Of a stretch of DNA of 64,000 bases, positions 35,818-45,019 are shown piece by piece. Source of the DNA: Actinomycetes bacterium (GTDB lineage: Bacteria; Actinomycetota; Acidimicrobiia; Acidimicrobiales; RAAP-2); assembly GCA_021801235.1 (NCBI GenBank), contig JAJYYG010000070.1, positions 1 through 64,000 on the forward strand. The letters run 5' to 3'. The notes under the pieces are model-generated. The model did not search any database, had not been told where the DNA came from, and saw only the letters and a program-made list of their open reading frames with translations. The translations under genes were made by a program, and so were the position numbers. Each line of letters opens with the position of its first letter. The first letter of the stretch is position 1.

Positions 35818-36359
35818 TGGCGAGCCTCCGCACCGAACTCGTCCGGCTCCTCGACGAGTCCTACCTCGACGACATCGAGTCCCTCCCGCTCGAGACGATC
35901 CGCGCCAAGCGGGCGGAGTGCCAGGAGGCGGAGGTGTCGCTGTCCTACCTGCGACGCCTTGCGCAAGGTCGTCTCGACATCGTGCACGCCTACCTCGACC
36001 GCAGCGCGTCGCGCTCCCCGGACGACCTCGGGATGCTGGTGGAAGAGATGCCGGTCATCCTGTCGGCAGGTCCCGGCCGCCCGGCGGGCCCTGGTCGCCT
36101 CCCCCTGCTCCTCTCCCCGGACACGGAGGTGAGCGAGCTGACCGAGGAGATCGACAGCGTGCTCGGGGCGGAGGGGATCGGTCGGCTCGGGCAGCTCGAC
36201 GCGGACGGCCTGCGCTCCCTCGCCGCGGATCTCGAGACCGTCGAGCACCGGATCTCGCGCGAGCGACGGGCCCTCCACGTCCGGATCGACGGTCTGCAGG
36301 CCGAGCTGGTGAGCCGGTACAAGACCGGACAGGCGTCCGTCGACGGCCTGCTCTCCTAG
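35817..36359 (+). CDS. RsiG-like (c-di-GMP-responsive anti-sigma) protein
   Basis: E(3)S(2)R(3)Q(3)D motif EVSLSYLRRLAQGRLD plus second motif EHRISRERRALHVRID in a small helical protein. Confidence 0.75.
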   Translation: MASLRTELVRLLDESYLDDIESLPLETIRAKRAECQEAEVSLSYLRRLAQGRLDIVHAYLDRSASRSPDDLGMLVEEMPVILSAGPGRPAGPGRLPLLLSPDTEVSELTEEIDSVLGAEGIGRLGQLDADGLRSLAADLETVEHRISRERRALHVRIDGLQAELVSRYKTGQASVDGLLS

Positions 36360-36375
36360 CGGTCCGTCGCGAGCG

Positions 36376-36891
36376 ATGCCCAGGGACCCGCACCGACCAG
36401 GGGGGGAGCACGCCGGCTCCCACGGTGACCACCGGGACGGCGCGCACGGTGACCACCGGGACGGCGCTCAGTTCGTCAAGGAGCTGCCGGAGCGGTTCAA
36501 CGAGCTCGGTTCGTTCATCCGCGAGCAGCGTGGGAACGCCCGGCTGTCCCTCCGGCGGCTCTCCGAGCTCGCCGGCATCTCCAACCCCTACCTCAGCCAG
36601 ATCGAGCGGGGACTGCGCCGGCCGTCGGCGGAGATCCTCCAGCAGATCGCCAAGGCGCTGCGCATCTCGGCGGAGACCCTCTACGTGCAGGCGGGGATCC
36701 TGGAGAAGCCCGAGGGCGACTCCGACCTGGGGCGTTACATCCTCTCCGACCATCGCCTCACCGAGGAGCAGAAGCAGGCCCTGATGAGGATCTACCTCTC
36801 GTTCCGGCACGAGAACGACGACCGGTCCGCCGAGGCGGCCGTGGCGGAGGCCGGGGAGGTCCGGGTGCCCCCCGGGGCGGCCGCCGGGTGA
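36376..36891 (+). CDS. XRE-family regulator with His/Asp-rich N-terminal extension
   Basis: FNELGSFIREQRGNARLSLRRLSELAGISNPYLSQIERGLRRPSAEILQQIAKALRIS; N-term HRPGGEHAGSHGDHRDGAHGDHRDGA. Confidence 0.88.
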   Translation: MPRDPHRPGGEHAGSHGDHRDGAHGDHRDGAQFVKELPERFNELGSFIREQRGNARLSLRRLSELAGISNPYLSQIERGLRRPSAEILQQIAKALRISAETLYVQAGILEKPEGDSDLGRYILSDHRLTEEQKQALMRIYLSFRHENDDRSAEAAVAEAGEVRVPPGAAAG

Positions 36892-36920
36892 AGGGCCCCT
36901 CCCGGTAGGCTCTGGCCGAC

Positions 36921-38168
36921 ATGAGGCGACTCGCGGTTCTCTCGTTGCACACCTCGCCGCTCGCGCAGCCCGGCAGCGGCGACGGCGGAGGCATGAACGT
37001 CTATGTCCGCGAGCTGTCGTCCGCGCTGGCCCGGGCCGGGGTCGAATGCGACGTGTTCACCAGGGCCTCCTCCGATGTCCTCCCGGCCGTGGTCACGGTG
37101 GAGCCGGGGTTCCGTGTGCACCATGTGACCGCGGGACCCCCGGCGCCGATGGCGAAGGAGGCGCTGCCGCGGGTGGTCGACGAGTTCGCCGACGGGGTGC
37201 TGAAGGTCCTCGACTGCACGGGTGCCGACCTGCCCTACGACGCCGTCCACGCCAACTACTGGCTCAGCGGCATGGCCGGACATCACATCAAGCACCAGCT
37301 CGACATCCCCCTGGTGTCGACCTTCCACACGCTCGACCGGGTGAAGGCCGAGAGCAGCCCTGAGGAGGTCGAGGCGGACTCCGCCGTCCGGCGGGCCGAG
37401 GAGGAGGCGCGGATCATCCGCTGCTCGGACACCGTCCTCGCCTCCTGCTCGGTCGAGGCGGAGCAGATCACCGACCTCTACCAGGCGGATCCCTCCCGGA
37501 TCCGCATCGTGGCCCCCGGTGTGGACCACGCGTTCTTCGGCCCCGGTCACCGCCCGCAGGCGCGGCGCGCCTTGGGGTTGCCCGCCGACAGCCCGCTCCT
37601 GCTCTTCGTGGGGAGGATCCAACCCCTGAAAGGTGTGGACGTGGCCGTGGAGACCTTGGCCGCCCTCACGGACAGCCACCCCGACGCGCGGCTGGCCGTG
37701 GTCGGCGGGCCGAGCGGGCCCCGGGGCGCCGACGAGGTAGCCCGGACGGCGAGCCTGGTCCACGAGCTCGGTCTCGAGGGCCGGGTGGTCTGCGTCCCGC
37801 CCCGTCCCCACGAGCTGCTGTCCACCTACTACCGCGCCGCCGATGTCTGCCTGGTGCCCAGCCGCTCGGAGTCCTTCGGCCTGGTGGCCCTGGAAGCGGC
37901 GGCCTGTGGCACGCCGGTGGTGGCCTCCGACGTCGGCGGGCTGCGGACTCTCGTCGACCACGGCCGCACCGGCTACCTGGTCGACCGCTCGGACCCGGCG
38001 GCGTTCGCCGCCTGGGTGCGCCAGATCCTGGCCGAGCCGCTCCTTGCACAGCGGCTGTCGACCGGATCGGTGCTGCGGTCCCGGCGGTACACGTGGGCGC
38101 GTGCCGCCCACCTCCTGCGCGAGATCTACGAGGACCTCACCGCCGGCCGGTTGGTCGAGTGCTCCTGA
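36921..38168 (+). CDS. mshA: GT4 glycosyltransferase, MshA-like (D-inositol-3-phosphate glycosyltransferase)
   Basis: LHTSPLAQPGSGDGGGMNVYVRELSSALARAGVECDVFTR; NYWLSGMAGHHIKHQLDIPLVSTFHTLDRVKAE; PSRSESFGLVALEAAACGTPVVASDVGGL. Confidence 0.88.
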   Translation: MRRLAVLSLHTSPLAQPGSGDGGGMNVYVRELSSALARAGVECDVFTRASSDVLPAVVTVEPGFRVHHVTAGPPAPMAKEALPRVVDEFADGVLKVLDCTGADLPYDAVHANYWLSGMAGHHIKHQLDIPLVSTFHTLDRVKAESSPEEVEADSAVRRAEEEARIIRCSDTVLASCSVEAEQITDLYQADPSRIRIVAPGVDHAFFGPGHRPQARRALGLPADSPLLLFVGRIQPLKGVDVAVETLAALTDSHPDARLAVVGGPSGPRGADEVARTASLVHELGLEGRVVCVPPRPHELLSTYYRAADVCLVPSRSESFGLVALEAAACGTPVVASDVGGLRTLVDHGRTGYLVDRSDPAAFAAWVRQILAEPLLAQRLSTGSVLRSRRYTWARAAHLLREIYEDLTAGRLVECS

Positions 38169-38262
38169 CGTCCCGGCCCCATCGGACCACCCCGCCTCCG
38201 TCCGTCCCGGGTACGGCCCCGGCGCCCCGGGCGGGTCGGGCCCGATCCGGGCCCTCCGGACG

Positions 38263-38787
38263 GTGAGCGACCGGTGGTCGGGCGTTCCGACCGCTGCCGA
38301 ACGCGAGCGGCTTGTGGCGGTGCTCGACGCGTGGACGGCGGGGGCGGCCGCCTCCGCAGGGGGCACGGTCACCGCCGCCGGTCCCCAGCCGGGGGGTGAC
38401 GCGCTGAGCGGGGCCCCCGCCTGGTATGTCCGGATGCGGGGGGAGGAGAAGGACGTCATCACGGTCTGGCTCACCTTGCGGCAACGGACGCTCTTCCACC
38501 ACGCCCAGCTGATGCCGGCGCCCGAGGAGGCGGTCCGGGAGACCTGGGAGTACCTGCTCCGGCGGAACGCCGACCTGTTCGGGATGGCCTTCGCGCTGGG
38601 ACAGGAGGGCGGAGTCGAGCTGGTAGGGAGGGTCCCGGTCGAACGGGTCGACGACGCCGAGCTCGACCGGGTGGTCGGAACGACGCTGGCGTGCGTCGAG
38701 GAGTGCTTCCCGACTGCGATGGCACTCGGCTTCGGGGCGCGGTTCCGCCGGCGCCCGAGGACCCGGCCCGACACGGCCCACTGCTAG
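38263..38787 (+). CDS. YbjN-domain-like protein
   Basis: WYVRMRGEEKDVITVWLTLRQRTLFHHAQLMPAPEEAVRETWEYLLRRNADLFGMAFALGQEGGVELVGRVPVERVDDAELDRVVGTTLACVEECFP. Start codon uncertain. Confidence 0.65.
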   Translation: MSDRWSGVPTAAERERLVAVLDAWTAGAAASAGGTVTAAGPQPGGDALSGAPAWYVRMRGEEKDVITVWLTLRQRTLFHHAQLMPAPEEAVRETWEYLLRRNADLFGMAFALGQEGGVELVGRVPVERVDDAELDRVVGTTLACVEECFPTAMALGFGARFRRRPRTRPDTAHC

Positions 38788-38797
38788 CGTCGCGCCA

Positions 38798-39589
38798 ATG
38801 CCCGTAAAGCTCCTGATCGTCGGCGGTGGCGCCATGGGAACCGCCTTCCTGGCCGGCTTGGTGGAGAGCGGCTGGGCGCCGGCGGCGGACCTCGCCGTCA
38901 GCGAGCCGGACCCTTCCCGGCGGGAGGCCCTCGCCGCTTCGCATCCCGGTCTGACCGTCGGCGACGGCCCGATCGAGGCCGAGGGCGCCGTGCTGGCGGT
39001 GAAGCCGGACGTGGCCGAAGGGGCGTGCCGGACCCTCGGGGCGGCGGGGATCCGACGGGTGCTCTCCATCGTGGCCGGACTTGCATCCGAACGGCTCGAG
39101 GCGACCCTCCCGCCCGGTTCGGTGGTGGTGCGGGCGATGCCCAACACGCCCTCGCTGGTGGGTGCGGGGGTAGCCGCCATGGCCGGCGGAGTTCATGCGT
39201 CGGCTGCCGACCTCGACTGGGCCGAGGGCATCCTGGCCGCGGTGGGCACGGTGGTCCGGCTGCCCGAACGCCAGCTCGACGCAGTGACCGGTCTGTCGGG
39301 CTCGGGGCCGGCGTACGTGTTCCTCATGGCCGAGGCGATGATCGAGGCCGGCGTGATGGCCGGGTTGACCCGTGAGGTGAGCCGGACCCTGGTGGTCGGC
39401 ACCCTCCTCGGCTCGGCTCGCCTGCTCGACGAGACGGGCCAAGACCCTGCGACCCTGCGGGCGTCGGTGACCTCCCCGGGCGGGACCACGGCGGCCGGGC
39501 TCCGCTCCCTCGAGTTCAAGGCGGTGCGGTCGGCGTTCATCGAGGCGGTGGCGGCTGCGGTCGAGCGCTCGAGGCAGCTCGGGCGCTGA
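38798..39589 (+). CDS. proC: Pyrroline-5-carboxylate reductase
   Basis: LLIVGGGAMGTAFLAGL, VRAMPNTPSLVGAGVAAM, DAVTGLSGSGPAYVFLMAEAMIEAGVMAGL, VTSPGGTTAAGLRSLE. Confidence 0.97.
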   Translation: MPVKLLIVGGGAMGTAFLAGLVESGWAPAADLAVSEPDPSRREALAASHPGLTVGDGPIEAEGAVLAVKPDVAEGACRTLGAAGIRRVLSIVAGLASERLEATLPPGSVVVRAMPNTPSLVGAGVAAMAGGVHASAADLDWAEGILAAVGTVVRLPERQLDAVTGLSGSGPAYVFLMAEAMIEAGVMAGLTREVSRTLVVGTLLGSARLLDETGQDPATLRASVTSPGGTTAAGLRSLEFKAVRSAFIEAVAAAVERSRQLGR

Positions 39590-39687
39590 CTCCGGGTCGG
39601 CCCGGCGCGGGCGCACCGGGTCGCCAAGGCCACTTTCCCGGCCGTCTGCCGTGACCTACGCTCCTCCCGAGGGGAGGATGCAGACGG

Positions 39688-39882
39688 ATGACGGACGGAT
39701 ACGACGAGTCGCGGTTCCTGACGGTGATCGAGGTGGCGGCCACGCTGCGGGTCTCCACCATGACGGTGTACCGCCTGATCAACTCGGGCACGCTGGCCGC
39801 GGTGCGGATCGGCAAGTCGCTCAGGATCCGCGAGGACGACCTGGCGAGCTACCTGGCGGACCGCTACACCAAGGCCGGCTGA
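39688..39882 (+). CDS. Small excisionase-type HTH protein (proC-linked)
   Basis: FLTVIEVAATLRVSTMTVYRLINSGTLAAVRIGKSLRIREDDLASYL; proC linkage is known in actinobacteria. Confidence 0.88.
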   Translation: MTDGYDESRFLTVIEVAATLRVSTMTVYRLINSGTLAAVRIGKSLRIREDDLASYLADRYTKAG

Positions 39883-39918
39883 GCCCGGCAGCTGCGCCCG
39901 ACGACAGGGGTACCCACG

Positions 39919-40812
39919 GTGGGTGAGCGGGCCTCCCCGGCTGTCTACTTCCTTTCCGACTACGGGACGGAGGACGAGTTCGTCGGGGTCGTCCACGCGG
40001 TGCTCCACCGGCTCGCACCGGGGGTATCGGTGATCGACATCACCCACGCCGTGACCCCGTTCGACGTGGGTGAGGGGGCGGCGACCCTGGTACGGAGCGT
40101 GCCGCACCTCGGTCGAGGTGTGGTGCTGGCAGTGGTGGACCCCGGAGTCGGCACCGCCCGTCGAGGTCTGGCCGTGGAGGTCCGCTCCACCGCCGGCTCC
40201 GCCGCCCCATCACGTCCCGGCCCCACCGGTGCCGACCGGGGAGACCGCGGAGACGGCCCCGCGTGGTTCGTCGGCCCCGACAACGGGCTGCTCGTGCCAC
40301 CGGTGACGGCCGTCGGCGGCCCGGTGCAGGCGTTCGCCCTCCGGATCCCGGCCGGGGCCGGACGGTGGGGTCCCACCTTCGACGGCCGGGACCTGTTCGC
40401 CCCGGTCGCGGCCCACCTCGCCCTCGGCCGTGATCCCGCCGAGGTGGGCGCTCGCATCGACCCCGGTTCGCTCGTCCCCGCACCCGAGGTGCCCACCGCC
40501 ACGGTCGACGGGCACATCCTCCGGACCGAGTCGGCCCGCGTCGACCGGTTCGGGAACGTGGCCCTGCGCGCCGGGCGGGGCGAGCTCGACGCACTCGGAA
40601 TGGCGGTGGGCGGGGCGGCGTCGGTCGAGATCGGTGGGTCGTCCCGTCCGGCCCGCCGGGTGGTCGGCTTTGCCGACCTCCGCCCCGGCGAGCTCGGCCT
40701 GCTCGTCGACGGAGCCGGCCAGGTGGCGCTCGTGCTCGATCGCGCCCCGGCGAGCGCGCTCGTGGGGATCGAGACGGCCGGCCGGCCGGTCACCATCGCC
40801 CGACCGACCTGA
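39919..40812 (+). CDS. SAM hydroxide adenosyltransferase (DUF62 / chlorinase-fluorinase superfamily)
   Basis: VYFLSDYGTEDEFVGVVHAVL, VIDITHAVTPFDVGEGA, VVDPGVGTARRGLAVE, FVGPDNGLL, TFDGRDLFAPVAAHLA, RVDRFGNVALRA. Confidence 0.93.
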   Translation: MGERASPAVYFLSDYGTEDEFVGVVHAVLHRLAPGVSVIDITHAVTPFDVGEGAATLVRSVPHLGRGVVLAVVDPGVGTARRGLAVEVRSTAGSAAPSRPGPTGADRGDRGDGPAWFVGPDNGLLVPPVTAVGGPVQAFALRIPAGAGRWGPTFDGRDLFAPVAAHLALGRDPAEVGARIDPGSLVPAPEVPTATVDGHILRTESARVDRFGNVALRAGRGELDALGMAVGGAASVEIGGSSRPARRVVGFADLRPGELGLLVDGAGQVALVLDRAPASALVGIETAGRPVTIARPT

Positions 40813-40824
40813 ACCGGGTTTCCC

Positions 40825-41586
40825 TTGGGTCGCGGGAAGGTCCTACGATCCGTCCCGGTGCCGACGCCCTCGCCCTCCGAACCCGGTCTTCCCCCCCATC
40901 GGCGCATCCCGGAAGCGACCGTGGGCCGCCTGCCGGTCTACCAACGGATCCTCGAGGAGGTGCTGCGGGCGGGGACGACGACCGTCTCGTCGGAGCTGCT
41001 CGGGTCGCTGGCCCGGGTCAATGCGGCCAAGGTCCGCAAGGACCTCTCGATGCTCGGCTCGTTCGGGACCCGGGGGGCCGGGTACGACACCGCGTTCCTG
41101 ATCGAGCAGATCGACCGCGAGCTGGGCCTCAACCACGTATGGCCGGTCGTGATCGTCGGCATCGGGAACCTGGGCCGCGCCCTGGCGCACTCCCAGGGGT
41201 TCGCCGCCCGGGGGTTCCGGGTGGTCGCGCTCCTCGACACCGACGCCGCCATCGTCGGCGAGTCGGTCGGCGACGTCACGGTCCGGCACCTCGACGACCT
41301 GGAGGCCATCGTCTCCGAGCAGCCGCTGGCCATCGGCGTGATCGCCACGCCCGCCTCGGCCGCCCAGCGGGTCGCAGACCTGTTGATCGAGGCCGGTGTC
41401 CGGTCGCTCCTCAACTTCGCGCCCAAGGTGCTCACCGTCGGCCCCGAGATCCTGCTCCGCTACGTCGACCTCAGCATCGAGCTCCAGATCATGAGCTTCT
41501 ACCAGTCGAGGATGGTCGCTCCCGGAGGGGACGGTTCGATGCCGGTCATCCGCTCGATCGGTCTCACCTCCACCGGCGTCGACTGA
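40825..41586 (+). CDS. rex: Redox-sensing transcriptional repressor Rex
   Basis: RLPVYQRILEEVLRAGTTTVSSELLGSLARVNAAKVRKDLSMLGSFGTRGAGYD; VIVGIGNLGRALAHSQGFAARGFRVVALLD. Confidence 0.95.
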   Translation: MGRGKVLRSVPVPTPSPSEPGLPPHRRIPEATVGRLPVYQRILEEVLRAGTTTVSSELLGSLARVNAAKVRKDLSMLGSFGTRGAGYDTAFLIEQIDRELGLNHVWPVVIVGIGNLGRALAHSQGFAARGFRVVALLDTDAAIVGESVGDVTVRHLDDLEAIVSEQPLAIGVIATPASAAQRVADLLIEAGVRSLLNFAPKVLTVGPEILLRYVDLSIELQIMSFYQSRMVAPGGDGSMPVIRSIGLTSTGVD

Positions 41587-41623
41587 GGCAGGGCGCCGGC
41601 GTCCCTCCGGCGCAGTCGTGCCG

Positions 41624-41654
41624 ACCGGGAGCGCCGGAAGACACCGCTCCCGGT
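41624..41654 (+). terminator. Hairpin downstream of rex
   Basis: ACCGGGAGCG-ccggaagacac-CGCTCCCGGT, 10-bp perfect stem 38 bp after the rex stop; no T-tract. Confidence 0.4.
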
Positions 41655-41775
41655 GCCGCGACTGGCGGGACATGCCCCGGACCGGCATGCTTGATGGTCC
41701 GGGCTGCACCGATTCGAAGAGGTTGACCACGCGTGGTGAGGCTGTGAGCGATCGAGAGGTGGGTGGGGCGACCCC

Positions 41776-43059
41776 GTGTCCGTCGTCGTCGTAGGGATCG
41801 ACCAGGCCACGGCGCCGTTGCACCTGCTCGAACAGGTGTCGGTGGCCGACGACCAGCTCCCCAAGGCCCTGGCGTCCCTCCGCGACCAGTCCAACCTCTC
41901 CGAGGCGGTGATCCTCTCGACCTGCCTGCGGACCGAGGTCTACGCGGTGGTGGAGCGCTTCCACGACGGTGTCGAGGAGATCGAGGAGTTCCTGGCCGGG
42001 CTGGGGGGCTCCAGCGCGGACGGGCTGGCCGGTCATCTCACCGTCCGGTTCGACGACGACGTGGTCGAGCACCTGTTCTCGGTCGCCTCCGGCCTCGCCT
42101 CGGCCGTGCTCGGCGAGTCCGAGGTGCTCGGACAGGTCCGGCGCGCCTGGGAGCGGGCCCAGCGCGAGCGGGCGTCCGGGCCGGTGCTCGGGACCCTGTT
42201 CCGCCATGCGGTGGGTACCGGGCGCCGGGTGCGCTCGGAGACGGCGATCGCCCGGGGCATCACCTCCCTCTCCCACGGAGCGGTGGCGCTGGCCGCGGAG
42301 CGGTTCGGCGGCCGTCTGACGGGCTCCCGGGTCCTGGTGGTCGGGGCGGGTGAGATGGGGGACGGGGTGGCGCGGGCACTCGACGCCCACGACCCGTCGT
42401 CCGTGGTGGTCGCCAACCGGACCGCCCAACGCGCCCGGACGCTGGTGGGGAGCCTGACCGGTCCGCTGGCGGAGCGGGCCAGGGCGACCGACCTGTCCCG
42501 ACTGGGCGACGATCTGGTCGCGGCCGACGTGGTGTTCACCTCGGTGGCGTCCACGCAGCCGGTCGTCGACCGCGACCTGCTCGCCACGGTGGCGTCGCGA
42601 CGGGAGGGACGCCCGCCGCTGCTGGTGGTCGACCTCGGGATGCCGCGCAACGTGGAGCCGGGGGCCGCCGACCTGGCGGGCGTGACGTTGCTCGACATGG
42701 ACGCCCTCCGCCGCGCGGTGGAGGCCGCCTTGACCGGCCGCCAGGGCGAGGTGGAGCACGCCCGCGAGATCATCGCCGACGAGCTCGAGCGCTACCGCTC
42801 GGCCATCCGGGCCCGAGGGGCCGCACCGGTGATCGCCGCCCTCCGGGCGCGGGCAGAGGACGCCCGCCGGCGCGAGCTGGACCGCCAGCGGGCCAGGCAC
42901 GCCGATCTGACCGAGGCGCAGTGGGACCAGGTCGACCGGGTGACCCGGGCCACGATGGCGACGCTCCTCCACCAGCCGACCGTGGCCCTGAAGGATGCCG
43001 CCGGGACGTCGCGCGGCGAACGCCTGGTCGAATCGTTGCGCTCGTTGTTCGACCTCTGA
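41776..43059 (+). CDS. hemA: Glutamyl-tRNA reductase
   Basis: ILSTCLRTEVYAVVERFHDG, SGLASAVLGESEVLGQVRRAWE, VLVVGAGEMGDGVARAL. Confidence 0.95.
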   Translation: MSVVVVGIDQATAPLHLLEQVSVADDQLPKALASLRDQSNLSEAVILSTCLRTEVYAVVERFHDGVEEIEEFLAGLGGSSADGLAGHLTVRFDDDVVEHLFSVASGLASAVLGESEVLGQVRRAWERAQRERASGPVLGTLFRHAVGTGRRVRSETAIARGITSLSHGAVALAAERFGGRLTGSRVLVVGAGEMGDGVARALDAHDPSSVVVANRTAQRARTLVGSLTGPLAERARATDLSRLGDDLVAADVVFTSVASTQPVVDRDLLATVASRREGRPPLLVVDLGMPRNVEPGAADLAGVTLLDMDALRRAVEAALTGRQGEVEHAREIIADELERYRSAIRARGAAPVIAALRARAEDARRRELDRQRARHADLTEAQWDQVDRVTRATMATLLHQPTVALKDAAGTSRGERLVESLRSLFDL

Positions 43060-43072
43060 GGTCCGGAGCCGG

Positions 43073-44059
43073 ATGAAGCCAGCCGGAACGCCGCTGCGGC
43101 TGGCTACCCGTGGGTCCCCCCTCGCCCGCTGGCAGACCCACCGGGTGGCGGAGCTCCTCGGGCGCAAGGGGACGCCGACCACGGTGGTGGTGGTGGACAC
43201 CGAGGGGGACCGGCGGGCGGATGTGCCCCTGCGCTCCATCGGAGGCCAAGGGGTCTTCGTCAAGGAGGTGCAGGCCGCGGTGGTGCGGGGCGAGGCCGAT
43301 GCGGCGGTGCACTCGGCCAAGGACCTCCCTTCCGCGCCGGAGCTGCTGGTCCCGGGCCTGGTGCTGGCCGCGTTCCCGGAACGGGCCGATCCGCACGACC
43401 TCCTGGTGGGGGCCACCCTCGACACCCTGGGGAGCGGGGCCCTGGTCGCCACGGGCTCCGCCCGCCGGCGGGTGCAGCTGGCCAACCTCCGGGCCGACCT
43501 CGTGTTCGCCGACCTGCGGGGGAACCTAGCCACCCGCCTGGCCGCGGTGGGCACGGCGGGCGTCGGCGCCGTGGTGGTGGCCGTGGCCGGCGTGGAGCGG
43601 CTGGGCTGGGAGAACGAGGCCGGGCTCCCGGTGGAGCGGCTGGGTCCGCTGACCATGGTGCCCCAGGTGGGCCAAGGTGCGATCGCCGTCGAGTGCCGGG
43701 AAGACGACCATGCGGTCCGCGAGGCGCTGGCGGCCATCGACGACCCGTGGGTGCGGAGGCCGGTGGAGGCGGAGCGGGCCTACCTGGCCGAGCTCGGGGG
43801 CGGCTGCACCCAGCCAGTCGGCGCGCTGGCCGTCGCCTGCGAGGACGCCGGGGTGCCGGCCGGCTCGCTCACCGTGACCGGGATGCTGGCCAGCGAGGAC
43901 GGCCACGTGGTGCTCCGCCGGATGGGGACCGGTACCGATCCGGGGCACCTGGGCCGGTCGGTGGCCCGGGCCCTCCTGGACCGCTCGGGTGGACGGTCCC
44001 TCGGGGCGTGGGGCGCGGGTGACGAGGCCGTTCGTCCAGGAGGCCGACCGCAGCCATGA
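43073..44059 (+). CDS. hemC: Hydroxymethylbilane synthase
   Basis: LRLATRGSPLARWQTHRVAELL, FVKEVQAAVVRGEADAAVHSAKDLP, VPQVGQGAIAVECRE, LGGGCTQPVGALA. Confidence 0.96.
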   Translation: MKPAGTPLRLATRGSPLARWQTHRVAELLGRKGTPTTVVVVDTEGDRRADVPLRSIGGQGVFVKEVQAAVVRGEADAAVHSAKDLPSAPELLVPGLVLAAFPERADPHDLLVGATLDTLGSGALVATGSARRRVQLANLRADLVFADLRGNLATRLAAVGTAGVGAVVVAVAGVERLGWENEAGLPVERLGPLTMVPQVGQGAIAVECREDDHAVREALAAIDDPWVRRPVEAERAYLAELGGGCTQPVGALAVACEDAGVPAGSLTVTGMLASEDGHVVLRRMGTGTDPGHLGRSVARALLDRSGGRSLGAWGAGDEAVRPGGRPQP

Positions 44060-44805
44060 CGGTCTACCTGGTCGGGGCCGGACCGGGTGATCCCGGCCTC
44101 TTGACCGTCCGCGGTGCCGGGCTCCTCGGTTCGGCGGACGTCGTCGTCCACGACCGGCTGATCGGACGCGAGCTCCTCGATCTCGCCCCGGCGTCGGCGT
44201 CCGTGATCGACGTCGGCAAGGTCCCCGGCCAGCCGATCCGTCAGCACGACATCAACCGGTTGCTGGTGGAGCAGGGCCGCACCGGTCGCCTGGTGGTCCG
44301 ACTCAAGGGGGGTGACCCGTTCGTCTTCGGACGCGGAGGGGAGGAGGCCGAGGCGTTGGCGGCCGCCGGGGTCCGGTTCGAGGTCGTGCCCGGTGTGACG
44401 TCCGCCTTCGCCGCCCCCGCTGCGGCAGGCATCCCGGTGACCCACCGGGGGGTCTCGGCGTCGGTGACGGTCGTCACCGGCCACGCCGGTACCCCGCAGG
44501 AGCCCGGCGGCGTGCCGGGGGCCGCGGACTGGGCGGCCCTGGCGGTCACCGGGGGCACCCTCGTGGTGCTGATGGGGATGGCCCACCGCGGGGCCATCGC
44601 CGAGGCGTTGCTGGCCGCCGGGCGCTCCGCGGGCACCCCGGTGGCGGTGGTCCACTGGGGGACCACCGACCGGCAGCGGGTGGTGCGGACCTCGTTGGCC
44701 GGCCTGGCTGCCGTGGACCTGCCTGCGCCGGCGACCATCGTGATCGGCCCGGTAGCCGCCCTCGACGTCCATGTCCGGGGGACGGCGCCCACCGGCGCCC
44801 CGTGA
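44056..44805 (+). CDS. cobA: Uroporphyrinogen-III C-methyltransferase
   Basis: VYLVGAGPGDPGLLTVRGAGLLGSADVVVHDRLI, RLKGGDPFVFGRGGEEAEAL, PVTHRGVSASVTVVTGH. Confidence 0.95.
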   Translation: MTVYLVGAGPGDPGLLTVRGAGLLGSADVVVHDRLIGRELLDLAPASASVIDVGKVPGQPIRQHDINRLLVEQGRTGRLVVRLKGGDPFVFGRGGEEAEALAAAGVRFEVVPGVTSAFAAPAAAGIPVTHRGVSASVTVVTGHAGTPQEPGGVPGAADWAALAVTGGTLVVLMGMAHRGAIAEALLAAGRSAGTPVAVVHWGTTDRQRVVRTSLAGLAAVDLPAPATIVIGPVAALDVHVRGTAPTGAP

Positions 44806-45019
44806 CGGCGCGCGGGAGCGCCCACCGCGTCCCGTTGCCGTCGACGAACAGGGCCTCGGCGTGGCCGGCGCCGGACCGATCCGCCGTCCTCCGTCCCGGG
44901 CGACCGGAGCGGGAAGGTCGCACGGGACCTCGCGGCGCGTCGTCCCGTGGGTCCGGTGCACCGTGGGCTCCGACTGTTACCATCCTCGGGTCAGGGTGGA
45001 GACAGGCGGGGAGAAGTCC

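Noticed and set aside
40843-43737. 964-aa minus-strand ORF
   Set aside because: Antisense to rex, hemA and hemC; shadow ORF.
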